Positions 45,293 to 53,825 of a DNA stretch of 64,000 bases are shown here, piece after piece. The stretch's first letter is position 1. Every line of letters begins with the position of its first letter. The notes beneath the pieces are model-generated. The model saw only the letters and a program-made list of their open reading frames with translations, did no database searches and was not told the DNA's origin. Location of the stretch: assembly GCF_048265165.1 (NCBI RefSeq), contig NZ_JBLXCD010000005.1, forward strand, positions 1-64,000. The letters are read 5' to 3'. Source of the DNA: Oceanospirillum sp048265165 (lineage in GTDB: Bacteria > Pseudomonadota > Gammaproteobacteria > Pseudomonadales > Halomonadaceae). The position numbers were made by a program, and so were the translations under genes.

Positions 45293-46702
45293 ATGTCACC
45301 AGAATATTGCTTTACTTATCTGCCAGCAGGGCTCAATAATAGTTTTATGATCACATCAGGCTTTATCCACCATAAACACTCAACTGTGTTGGCCTCATTA
45401 CTCTACTGGGCCTGCGCCGTTTTTTTATTGCTAAGCTTTGCCGATAACCGCAGCGAATACCTGAAGTCTGAGCAGGAAGAGGGGCTTCGCCGGGAAGTTG
45501 CTCTGGTGCGTGCCAAGCTGGAAGCGAAAATTTTTGAGCACATTTATAAAGCAGAGAGTCTGGCCACGGTCATCACAATCGACCCTGATTTTGCACTCCA
45601 ACGTTGGGACCAGATCGCCAAAAAACTGCTGCAACAAACACCTTATGTACGCAACATAGGTGCAGCTCCAGACAACATCATGCGCTATGTATATCCTCTC
45701 GAGGGAAATGAAAAGGCCCTCGGTTTTGATTTCCGAACCAACCCCAGACAATATGCATCTGTTCTGAAGGCTAAATCCTTGGGTAGTGTTTATCTGGATG
45801 GCCCCCTGGAGCTGGTTCAGGGTGGGCAGGCGGTAATCGCCCGCTTTCCCATTTTTCGGGATTATCCGCTAAATAGTGACTACTGGGGGAGTGTCAGTGT
45901 CGTTCTGGACTATGGAAAACTCCTGGCAGATACAGGCATTTATACTTTGAATAACGCCAGTGTCGCGATACAAAGACCTTATCCGAAAAGCCCGGAGCCT
46001 GTTACCTTCTTCGGTGAGGCTGAGGTTTTCAACCAGGCGGATCTGGTGTTACCGATTCATCTGCCTAACACAGAATGGATATTAGCAGCCCGGTTTACAC
46101 ATTTATCACCGGATTTGAGCCTGGTGTACCTCTTGGGTTTAGGAGGCTTTTCACTGCTTTATATCTCCCTGCTGGCACTGGTCAGGGCTTACCGTATTTC
46201 CCATAATGCTTCGCTACAGGATGAACTGACACGGCTACCAAACCGACGATTTGTCATCTCATACCTTGAAAAGCATACCTCAGAAAAGGCGTCCACAGAT
46301 TTCACCCTGCTTAATATCGACCTAAATAACTTTAAAGTCATTAACGATAGCCTGGGCCACCACACCGGGGACCTCCTATTGCAGCATATCGCCCGGCACC
46401 TGCGGGGTGCCGTTCGCAAACAGGATGTGGTGGCACGCATCGGCGGTGATGAGTTTCTGATTATTCTGGCATCAGTCCGCCATGAGTCAGAGGTTGTCCA
46501 ACATATTGAACGCATCAGAGCACACCTGGCCAAACATCCCCTTGAATTGGGCGACCGTGTTTTAGAACCTTCATTAAGTATTGGTTACGCCATTTTCCGC
46601 AGGAAGAAACCCCGTACGATAGAAGAGCTGCTGAATATTGCCGATCGCCATATGTACGAAAATAAAAAGGCGGCCAAGGCCGGTCACCCCCTAAGCGCCT
46701 GA
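45293..46702 (+). CDS. CHASE-domain diguanylate cyclase
   Basis: The protein (469 residues from this start; 451 from the ATG at 45347, which fits better because the first membrane helix follows soon after) has a helix near residue 35-50, a periplasmic CHASE-like domain (about 60-250), a second helix and a GGDEF domain with ARIGGDEF and an intact RKQD inhibitory site five residues ahead. It should synthesise c-di-GMP with product inhibition. No EAL domain is present. Confidence 0.9.
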   Translation: MSPEYCFTYLPAGLNNSFMITSGFIHHKHSTVLASLLYWACAVFLLLSFADNRSEYLKSEQEEGLRREVALVRAKLEAKIFEHIYKAESLATVITIDPDFALQRWDQIAKKLLQQTPYVRNIGAAPDNIMRYVYPLEGNEKALGFDFRTNPRQYASVLKAKSLGSVYLDGPLELVQGGQAVIARFPIFRDYPLNSDYWGSVSVVLDYGKLLADTGIYTLNNASVAIQRPYPKSPEPVTFFGEAEVFNQADLVLPIHLPNTEWILAARFTHLSPDLSLVYLLGLGGFSLLYISLLALVRAYRISHNASLQDELTRLPNRRFVISYLEKHTSEKASTDFTLLNIDLNNFKVINDSLGHHTGDLLLQHIARHLRGAVRKQDVVARIGGDEFLIILASVRHESEVVQHIERIRAHLAKHPLELGDRVLEPSLSIGYAIFRRKKPRTIEELLNIADRHMYENKKAAKAGHPLSA

Positions 46703-46786
46703 GTGATCCGTTTTTCCCATACAACCGTGACCGACAGGTCTATCCAAACAGACACACAAACGCAGCAATCCGGTTGATTTATTGGC

Positions 46787-47701
46787 ATGATACATGGATA
46801 TATCATGACCATAAAAAACAAGAACAACAGGATACCGGATATGACCTCAGCGACACAGAATACACCTCAGCCTTCCTTGCCCGGTCAAACAACACAAGGC
46901 GAAAGCTTTTACCTTGCCACACCCTTCGGGCAACTGTTTGCCAAACGCTGGACACCTACTGGACCTCAGCAAACATCCACTATGTCTACGCCCAGGGCAG
47001 CCCCATTTCTGCTGTTCCACGATTCACTGGGTTCCGTGGAACTCTGGCGGGATTTTCCTCAACGCCTGGCTGAAGCAAGCGGCCGTGACGTTATCGCCTA
47101 TGATCGCCTTGGCTTCGGTCTGTCAGACCCGGTAACAGAATCAATTGATATCAACTTTATCGCTCTGGAAGCGGAGCGCTTTATTCCACTGATTTGTGAT
47201 TACTTCCAGCTAGAGCGCTTTATCGCTTTCGGTCATAGTGTGGGTGGCTGTATGGCGGTCTATACCGCCGCACAACACCCCCAGCGCTGTGAAGCGCTGA
47301 TTACCGAATCAGCCCAGGCTTTTGTCGAAGAGCTGACCCGTGATGGCATTCGTGATGCTGAGGCGTTGTTCCAGGATCAAAAGCAGCTGGATCGGTTAGC
47401 CCGTTACCATGGCGAACGTACCCGTTGGGTACTGGACTCCTGGATCAACAGCTGGCTTTCACCCACCTTTGATCACTGGACTCTCGATAGCGCTCTGGCA
47501 AATGTTACCTGTCCCACCTTGGTGCTGCATGGGGAACTGGACGAATATGGCTCTGCGGCACAACCTGAACATATCGCAAACGGCGTTAAAGCAGACGTTC
47601 AACTGGAGCTGCTGCCGGGAATACACCATGTCCCCCACAGAGAAAATCCGGATCTTATTCTGGATAAGGTGACTTCTTTTCTTAAGCAGTCACTGAACTA
47701 A
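46787..47701 (+). CDS. Alpha/beta hydrolase
   Basis: The protein shows the nucleophile elbow GHSVGGCM, the acid ELDEYG and the His in IHHVPHREN, and reads FLLFHDSLGSVELWRDFP near the oxyanion region. The start is unsure: 46787 lacks a ribosome site, while ATG at 46841 follows AGGA by a suitable distance. Substrate unknown. It is directly upstream of the M20 amidohydrolase (20 bp gap) and probably co-transcribed. Confidence 0.9.
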   Translation: MIHGYIMTIKNKNNRIPDMTSATQNTPQPSLPGQTTQGESFYLATPFGQLFAKRWTPTGPQQTSTMSTPRAAPFLLFHDSLGSVELWRDFPQRLAEASGRDVIAYDRLGFGLSDPVTESIDINFIALEAERFIPLICDYFQLERFIAFGHSVGGCMAVYTAAQHPQRCEALITESAQAFVEELTRDGIRDAEALFQDQKQLDRLARYHGERTRWVLDSWINSWLSPTFDHWTLDSALANVTCPTLVLHGELDEYGSAAQPEHIANGVKADVQLELLPGIHHVPHRENPDLILDKVTSFLKQSLN

Positions 47702-47721
47702 AATTGCCTGAGGAGTTTTCC

Positions 47722-48882
47722 ATGCTGACCGATCAGAATCTGATTCAATTTCGCCACACCCTGCACCAGCACCCGGAACTCTCCGATCAGGAAACAGCAA
47801 CCGCGCAACGTATCAAAACCATCTTTCTCAGCTTTAAACCCGATGAAGTGCTGGAGGGTATCGGTGGTAACGGGCTAGCCTTCTGTTTCAATGGCCAAGC
47901 ATCCGGCCCCACAACCCTGATTCGCTGCGAACTGGATGCCCTGCCCATTCAGGAGATTAACGACCTGCCCTACCGTTCGGTATGTGATGGTGTTTCCCAT
48001 AAGTGTGGCCATGATGGCCACATGGCGATCATCACCGCCCTTGGCAGCTATCTGGCAGAAAACCGCCCACAACTGGGACAGGTTATCTGCCTGTTTCAAC
48101 CTGCAGAAGAAACCGGTGCCGGAGCTGTCAATATGGTTCGCGACAGCCAGTTCCAGCAACTGAAACCAGATTACTGCTTTGCCCTGCACAACCTGCCCGG
48201 TAAGCCCTTGGGCACGGTTTACTGCAAACCCGGAGCCTTTAACTGCGCATCCAGGGGCATGATTATTCGCCTGAAGGGCAAAACCTCCCACGCAGCCCAT
48301 CCGGAAGATGGCATCAGCCCCGCACTGGCCATGAGCAATATCATTCAGCAACTGAATCAGCTGCCCCAACAGCAAGAAAAAGGACAGATGACGGGCTTTA
48401 ATCTGGTCACCGTGGTTTACGCCCACCTCGGGGAGATCGCCTTCGGCACAGCCCCTGGCGAAGCCACCGTGATGGCAACACTACGCACCTCCACCAACGA
48501 AGCGATGAATCAACTGATCGAACAGGCCACCACTCTGGTTCAGCATCAGGCGGAACACCATAAACTCAGCTTTTCACTGGAGTGGGATGATGTTTTCCGC
48601 GCCAGCGTCAACAGTGAACGCGGTTATCAGATAGTCAAAAACGCCTGCGACATTACAAACACACCACTGGTCACACCGGATAAAGGTTTCAGATGGTCAG
48701 AGGATTTTGGCATCTTCACCGACGTTGCCGAAGGCGCCATGTTCGCTCTCGGCGCAGGAGACACCAGCCCGCAGCTGCACAACCCGGATTATGATTTTCC
48801 GGACGAGCTTATCCCGGTGGGATTTAAACTGTTTCGGGTGATTGTTGAAGGGATTAATGGGGTTGAAAATGCTGACCGTTAA
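47722..48882 (+). CDS. M20-family amidohydrolase (HipO/IAA-amino-acid hydrolase type)
   Basis: The 386-residue protein has the M20D signature: LIRCELDALP, HKCGHDGHMAI for the metal site and AEETGAGAVNM, with a dimerisation insert containing TSHAAHPEDGISPALAMSNI. Such enzymes hydrolyse N-acyl amino acids. The start is at 47722 (AGGAG six bases ahead); a TTG further upstream at 47704 is less likely. It shares an operon with the hydrolase. Confidence 0.93.
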   Translation: MLTDQNLIQFRHTLHQHPELSDQETATAQRIKTIFLSFKPDEVLEGIGGNGLAFCFNGQASGPTTLIRCELDALPIQEINDLPYRSVCDGVSHKCGHDGHMAIITALGSYLAENRPQLGQVICLFQPAEETGAGAVNMVRDSQFQQLKPDYCFALHNLPGKPLGTVYCKPGAFNCASRGMIIRLKGKTSHAAHPEDGISPALAMSNIIQQLNQLPQQQEKGQMTGFNLVTVVYAHLGEIAFGTAPGEATVMATLRTSTNEAMNQLIEQATTLVQHQAEHHKLSFSLEWDDVFRASVNSERGYQIVKNACDITNTPLVTPDKGFRWSEDFGIFTDVAEGAMFALGAGDTSPQLHNPDYDFPDELIPVGFKLFRVIVEGINGVENADR

Positions 48883-49007
48883 CGGCTAAAACATGTAGGG
48901 AGATGTTAGATAAGGCAGCCGACAGCTACCCAGAAGCACACAGATATCCACAACCGCTCTTAAACAAAGTGGATGTGTATAAGTAGGTAAAAGAGGGGAA
49001 GTACTGA

Positions 49008-49027
49008 CATTTCAGAGACCTGAAATG
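49008..49027 (-). terminator. Weak hairpin after the 4.5S RNA
   Basis: CATTTCAG and CTGAAATG form an 8-bp stem with a 4-base loop just downstream of the 4.5S RNA. The U-tract is poor, so termination or 3' processing are both possible. Confidence 0.45.
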
Positions 49028-49030
49028 GAG

Positions 49031-49140
49031 ATGGCCCCGCCAGCCACACCCCGGCACACGAGTCGCTCGCTGTGGCTGCTTCCTTCCGGACCTGACCAGG
49101 TTCACGAGGTATCGTTGCGGGGGGACCGACAGGGCCACCA
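49031..49140 (-). ncRNA. ffs: 4.5S RNA of the signal recognition particle
   Basis: The minus strand contains the conserved SRP domain IV core (CAGGTCCGGAAGGAAGCAG) flanked by long complementary arms that end in GTGGCCC and GGGCCAT, giving about 110 nt, the size of the gammaproteobacterial ffs product. It binds Ffh to deliver nascent membrane proteins. Ends are estimated from pairing and may be off by a few bases. Confidence 0.97.
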
Positions 49141-49213
49141 CAATTTTTGTTTGGCGGTATCCTGAATAATCAAGGACTTATAAGCACTTGTGCTCTACCA
49201 AACAACGGGCGTA

Positions 49214-49243
49214 ATTCTAGCACTATCAATTAGTTAGACACAA
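49214..49243 (-). promoter_or_regulatory. Predicted promoter of ffs
   Basis: On the minus strand TTGTGT and TAGAAT are separated by 18 bases, in front of the 4.5S RNA. The distance leaves a 5' precursor of about 65 nt that would need trimming. Confidence 0.55.
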
Positions 49244-49548
49244 CCTTAGATTTGCGCTTTTCCCTAAAAGGTCATTTACACACAGCAGGGGGGGCTTACC
49301 CATTCACCGCTCCGTGCATAGTTCAACCCATATCATAGTTCAGCCCATCATTTCCCGAAGAAATAATTCCGGCTGAACAATCCAAGCCACGACTCTGCTC
49401 AGTGAGCAACGCTCTTTACGATGCGAAAGATAAGGGCTGTAAACAGTTTTACTAAAATTGCAAGATAGCCGCATTTACCAGCACTTTCATCTTATTTAAT
49501 CTTATAAAAAGCGATTTTATCTTTTTTAAGCTTTTGGTGATTTTTTTG

Positions 49549-49576
49549 TTGACGCCGGACTCCACAGACATAAAAT
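49549..49576 (+). promoter_or_regulatory. Strong sigma-70-type promoter upstream of rimB
   Basis: TTGACG at 49549-49554 and TAAAAT at 49571-49576 are 16 bases apart, close to consensus. Transcription would begin near 49583, giving a 5' leader of about 120 nt before the ATG at 49704. Confidence 0.65.
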
Positions 49577-49703
49577 GCCGCATCTTTTTTGCACCGCCCC
49601 TGCAATAAATTCCTTATACCCTTTTATGAATATTACTGGACGCACTTTCCTGAATACCTTCTAGAATCCTATTAAAAGAAGATATTCGGATTGAAGGAAA
49701 ACT

Positions 49704-50168
49704 ATGACTGAAAACCCAAAACACAAACGCACACTGGGTTGGCGTGAAGCCTTATCCATTCCATCTCTGGGTGTGGAAGAGATTATCGCCAAAGTGGACA
49801 CCGGTGCCCGCACATCTGCTATTCATGCTTTTTTTGTTGAACCTTTCACCGCGGCAGATGGCTGCGACTGGGTTCGTTTTGGTTTACATCCGCTACGTAA
49901 AGAGCAGCAGCCCGAACTCATTGTGGAGGCACAGATAAAGGATCGTCGCCAGGTCAGTGATTCGGGTGGGCATACTGAAGAACGTTATGTCATTGAAGCG
50001 GCACTGAATATTGGGGATGAAACCGTGATTGCAGAGATAACACTGACCGACCGCGAAAGTATGGCCTATCGCATGCTTCTGGGACGTACCGCTTTGCGGG
50101 GACGTTTTATTGTGGATCCAGATCTGTCCTATGCCTGCTCAACACCACGACTGCACCCTAACGATTAA
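49704..50168 (+). CDS. Retropepsin-like ATP-dependent zinc protease family protein (RimB-like)
   Basis: The 154-residue protein carries the aspartic-protease-like motif VDTGARTSAIHA and ends MLLGRTALRGRFIVDPDLSY, typical of the PF05618 family. In Pseudomonas the equivalent rimB lies beside rimK and influences RimK activity toward ribosomal protein S6. Here it precedes rimK by 64 bp in the same direction, which supports that assignment. Whether it is a working protease is unproven. Confidence 0.85.
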   Translation: MTENPKHKRTLGWREALSIPSLGVEEIIAKVDTGARTSAIHAFFVEPFTAADGCDWVRFGLHPLRKEQQPELIVEAQIKDRRQVSDSGGHTEERYVIEAALNIGDETVIAEITLTDRESMAYRMLLGRTALRGRFIVDPDLSYACSTPRLHPND

Positions 50169-50231
50169 AAGCGACAGCACCTGTTATCTGACAACCCGAT
50201 CAATGGTACTCAAATTTTATAAGGAAGCCCT

Positions 50232-51137
50232 ATGAAAATCGGCATTCTATCCCGTAATGGAAAACTCTACTCTACCCGCCGCCTGGTGGAGGCCTGTATC
50301 AATCGCGGTCACGAAGTTAAAGTTATCGATACCCTAAAGTGCTATATGGACATTACCTCATCGTCCCCGGCAATCTGGTATCAGGGGGAAAAACTGGAAG
50401 GCTTTGATGCCATTATTCCGCGCATCGGTGCGTCTGTGACCCAGTACGGTTTGTCGGTGATCCGCCAGTTTGAAATGATGGGTGCTTACACCCTGACAGA
50501 GTCTATCGCTCTGGGACGATCCCGGGACAAACTGCGCTCTCTGCAGCTGCTCTCCCGCAAAGGTGTGGGTATGCCGAAAACCGGTTTTGCCCACAGTGTC
50601 GATAACACCAAAGAGCTGATCGATCTTGTGGGAGGCGCACCTTTGGTGATCAAGCTGACCGAAGGCACTCAGGGTAAAGGGGTTGTTCTGGCGGAAACCC
50701 GTAAAGCCGCAGAAAGTGTAATTGATGCTTTCCGCGAGCTGGAAGCTGACATTCTGGTTCAGGAGTTTATCAAAGAGGCCGGCGGTTCTGATGTACGCTG
50801 TCTTGTCATCGGTAAGAAGGTTGTAGCTGCCATGGAGCGTACTGCCGCTGAGGGCGAATTTCGCTCCAACTTGCACAGAGGTGGCACCGCCCAGCTCACC
50901 AAGCTATCGCCGGATGAACGGGCTACCGCAGTCAAAGCCGCTCAGTGTATGGGACTGAATGTGGCCGGTGTTGACCTGTTGCGCTCTAATCGCGGCCCTC
51001 TGGTCATGGAAGTAAACTCTTCGCCGGGCCTGGAAGGAATCGAAACCTCAACACAAAAAGATGTCGCCAGCCTGATTATTGAGTTTATCGAACTGAACGC
51101 CAAACCTAACAGCACTAAAACCCGTGGTAAAGGCTAA
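50232..51137 (+). CDS. rimK: Ribosomal protein S6 glutamate ligase RimK
   Basis: The 301-residue ATP-grasp enzyme begins MKIGILSRNGKLYSTRRLVE and has PLVIKLTEGTQGKGVVLAE for nucleotide binding and VMEVNSSPGLEGIE for metal binding. RimK adds glutamate residues to the C-terminus of S6 and can make poly-glutamate. AAGGA precedes the start. It is the middle gene of the rimB-rimK-AstE-like trio. Confidence 0.95.
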   Translation: MKIGILSRNGKLYSTRRLVEACINRGHEVKVIDTLKCYMDITSSSPAIWYQGEKLEGFDAIIPRIGASVTQYGLSVIRQFEMMGAYTLTESIALGRSRDKLRSLQLLSRKGVGMPKTGFAHSVDNTKELIDLVGGAPLVIKLTEGTQGKGVVLAETRKAAESVIDAFRELEADILVQEFIKEAGGSDVRCLVIGKKVVAAMERTAAEGEFRSNLHRGGTAQLTKLSPDERATAVKAAQCMGLNVAGVDLLRSNRGPLVMEVNSSPGLEGIETSTQKDVASLIIEFIELNAKPNSTKTRGKG

Positions 51138-51270
51138 TACCCATACAACAGATGACAGATACCGCATCTGTTGAGATATCGACAAAACGGCTGGGCCTTT
51201 TGCTTTTCAAAGAGGTCAGCCCCGAGCAGACAACGGCCTCCCGAATACTCTTCATTGGAAACCTGCATGC

Positions 51271-52335
51271 ATGAAAGCACCTCCGTTTGAAATCAATGGC
51301 GAAACCATACAACCGGGCCAACGCCGCACACTGAAAATTCCGGTTGCAGCGATGGTTACCAATGCCGATGTTAATCTGACCATACAGATTATCCACGGCA
51401 AAAAGCCAGGGCCGGTGTTACTGATCTCAGCCGCCATTCATGGCGACGAGATCAACGGCGTTGAAATTATCCGCCGCCTGCTGAAACTGCGCCAACTATC
51501 CAGTCTGTCCGGAACGCTGATTGTTATCCCTATCGTAAATGTCCACGGCTTTGTCGCCCACAGCCGCTACCTGCCCGATGGCCGTGACCTGAACCGTAGT
51601 TTTCCGGGATCACCTAAAGGCTCTCTGGCCGGGCGTATGGCCTATAGCTTTATCGAGCAGGTTGTTAGTCATGCCACACATGGCATCGACCTGCACACCG
51701 GAGCACGGCATAGAGCGAATCTGCCCCAGATCCGTTTTGATCCCAACAATAAGACTTGCACAGAGATGGCCCGTGCCTTTGGTTTACCCGTTATTCTGCA
51801 CTCCGAGAGCAAAGAGGGCACCTTTCGTAAAGCGGCAGCTGATAAAGGCATCCCTATTATTCTCTACGAGGCTGGAGAAGCCCTACGCTTTGATGAGGTC
51901 TGCATTCGCGCGGGTATGAACGGTATCGTTAACGTGATGCGCCAGCTGGGCATGATGCGCAAAGTTCGCCGCAAAAAGGAGCCACAGGAACCCACCATCG
52001 CGCTGAACTCCATCTGGGTGCGCTCGCCGACTAGCGGTATTTTGCGAACCCTGCTGCCGTTGGGTGCACGCACCACCAAAGGCAGTGTTATCGCCCTGGT
52101 GGCCGATCCGATGGGAGAGTTTGAGGTAGAAGTCATTGCTCCCTGTGATGGCATCGTGATTGGCCGGGTCAACCTGCCATTAGTTCATGAAGGAGAGGCT
52201 CTGTTCCATATCGCCCGTTTTAAAGAAGATACCAGCGATATTCTGTACCAAGTGGAAGCCTGGAATGAAGAGCTGGAACCGGATACGCCTATGGAGCCAC
52301 CTTCCCAGCCGGAGATTGCACCGATTATTACCTGA
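51271..52335 (+). CDS. Succinylglutamate desuccinylase/aspartoacylase-family deacylase
   Basis: The 354-residue protein is an M14-like zinc enzyme: AIHGDEINGVEII carries the zinc His and Glu, HSRYLPDGRDLNRSFPG the active-site Arg region and DLHTGARHR the third ligand. A C-terminal lipoyl-like barrel (PTSGILRTLLPLGARTTKG) follows. It is 133 bp after rimK. The family removes acyl groups from amino acids; next to a glutamate ligase it may act on a glutamylated product, but that is inference. Confidence 0.85.
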   Translation: MKAPPFEINGETIQPGQRRTLKIPVAAMVTNADVNLTIQIIHGKKPGPVLLISAAIHGDEINGVEIIRRLLKLRQLSSLSGTLIVIPIVNVHGFVAHSRYLPDGRDLNRSFPGSPKGSLAGRMAYSFIEQVVSHATHGIDLHTGARHRANLPQIRFDPNNKTCTEMARAFGLPVILHSESKEGTFRKAAADKGIPIILYEAGEALRFDEVCIRAGMNGIVNVMRQLGMMRKVRRKKEPQEPTIALNSIWVRSPTSGILRTLLPLGARTTKGSVIALVADPMGEFEVEVIAPCDGIVIGRVNLPLVHEGEALFHIARFKEDTSDILYQVEAWNEELEPDTPMEPPSQPEIAPIIT

Positions 52336-52433
52336 TATCTCCCAGTTAACACCGGGTAAAACTAGCTTCTGGTCTGTTCGCTCTTCACTGATTATCGAAC
52401 AGGCCACCTTTTTTCAGGCAAGCCCCTCTCTAT

Positions 52434-53825
52434 TCAGGCAGAAAAATCCTTCCTTTCCAGGCCGTGTTTTTTCATCAGTTCATTAAAGGTACGTCGGGGT
52501 AGATCAAGCTCCTCCAGCAGAGGTTGCACCTGTCCCTTATGGCGTCGAAGCGCATTTTCCAACAGGGTTCGCTCAAAACTTCTCATCTGGCACTGCAGGC
52601 TAACACCGCTTTTAGCTGCCGGTGTTTTCATCAGCTCAGAAACCGCCATCTTCTGCCCCTGTCGGCCGAAGACAAAACGCTGGGCGATATTTTTAAGCTC
52701 TCGCACATTACCGGGCCAACGGTGCTGCATCAGTTCCTGAAGGTCATTCAGATCCGGCTCGAAAGGCTCTCGGTCATAATCCTGAGCCAACTGATAGATG
52801 AAGTGTGTGAATAACAGCGGAATATCCTCTCGTCGCTCCCGCAAAGGAGGAATATGAATCTCAGCCACATTAAGGCGAAAATAGAGATCTTCCCGAAACT
52901 CACCTTGTTCACTGGCCGCCTGAAGATCAGCTTTAGTGGCCGCGATTAAGCGAAAATCCAGATCCACCAGCTGATTGGAACCGAGGCGCTCAACTTTCAT
53001 CTCCTGCAAAACCCGCAGCAGCTTTACCTGCAGATTAAGGGGCATGGTTTCAATCTCGTCGAGAAAAACCGTTCCACCCTTGGCGTATTCCAGCTTACCA
53101 ATGCGCTGACGATCCGCACCGGTAAATGCTCCTTTTTCAAAGCCAAACACTTCACTTTCAAACAGATGCTCAGGCATAGCAGCGCAGTTCAGGGCAACAT
53201 AGGGTGCTGCTTTACGATGACTGAGCTGATGCAGACAGGTCGCCACCTGCTCTTTGCCACTACCGGTTTCACCATGAATCAATACATTTACCGGCAGGTC
53301 TGCCAGATCCAGAATTGTATCTCTTAGGGCCTGCATCTGGGGAGTTTTTCCCACCAGCAAAGAATCAAGGAGATCTGGCGATTCAATGCTTCGCCTCAAA
53401 CGACGATTGTCCAGCACCAGAGCCCGTTGTCGCAGAGCATGACTGACAATGCGGATAAAGTGATCCGGGTCAAACGGCTTCTGCTGAAAGTCATAGGCTC
53501 CTTTGTGCATGGCGCTGACAGCCATATCAATATCGCCATGACCGGTAAGCAGAATCACCGGCATTTCAGGGTCTAAAGCCAGGGCCTGCTCCATTAGGTC
53601 GATGCCCGTCATGCCAGGCATACGGATATCCGTCACCAGAATACCCGGATAACCCGGTTCCAGATGTGCCAGAGCCTGCTTAGCATCAGAGCAGGTAACG
53701 ACCTGAAAATCTTCCAGCTGGAGGCATTGCTCTGCTGACAGGCGCATGTTCTCTTCATCATCAACAAAGAGCACCGTCAGTTCCGACTGAACGTTGTTTG
53801 GTTGAGATCTGGTATCAAACATCAC
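52434..53825 (-). CDS. DctD-like sigma-54-dependent response regulator
   Basis: The 463-residue protein has a receiver domain (about 12-125; phosphoacceptor in ILVTDIRMPGMTGID), an AAA+ sigma-54 activation domain with GETGSGKE and intact GAFTGA, and a Fis-type HTH at the end (PRRTFNELMKKHGLE). It activates sigma-54 polymerase when phosphorylated by the adjacent kinase. The start overlaps the end of the kinase gene by 4 bp. A sigma-54 promoter in front of the TAXI transporter 5.5 kb away is its obvious target. Confidence 0.93.
   Translation of the reverse strand: MMFDTRSQPNNVQSELTVLFVDDEENMRLSAEQCLQLEDFQVVTCSDAKQALAHLEPGYPGILVTDIRMPGMTGIDLMEQALALDPEMPVILLTGHGDIDMAVSAMHKGAYDFQQKPFDPDHFIRIVSHALRQRALVLDNRRLRRSIESPDLLDSLLVGKTPQMQALRDTILDLADLPVNVLIHGETGSGKEQVATCLHQLSHRKAAPYVALNCAAMPEHLFESEVFGFEKGAFTGADRQRIGKLEYAKGGTVFLDEIETMPLNLQVKLLRVLQEMKVERLGSNQLVDLDFRLIAATKADLQAASEQGEFREDLYFRLNVAEIHIPPLRERREDIPLLFTHFIYQLAQDYDREPFEPDLNDLQELMQHRWPGNVRELKNIAQRFVFGRQGQKMAVSELMKTPAAKSGVSLQCQMRSFERTLLENALRRHKGQVQPLLEELDLPRRTFNELMKKHGLERKDFSA

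Larger units (their letters stand above)
49144..49703. other. Intergenic region between ffs and the rimB-like gene
   Basis: No gene is recognised. The left part holds the ffs promoter (49214-49243) and the right part a strong sigma-70 promoter for the rim genes (49549-49576). The middle is AT-rich without clear coding frames. Confidence 0.6.
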
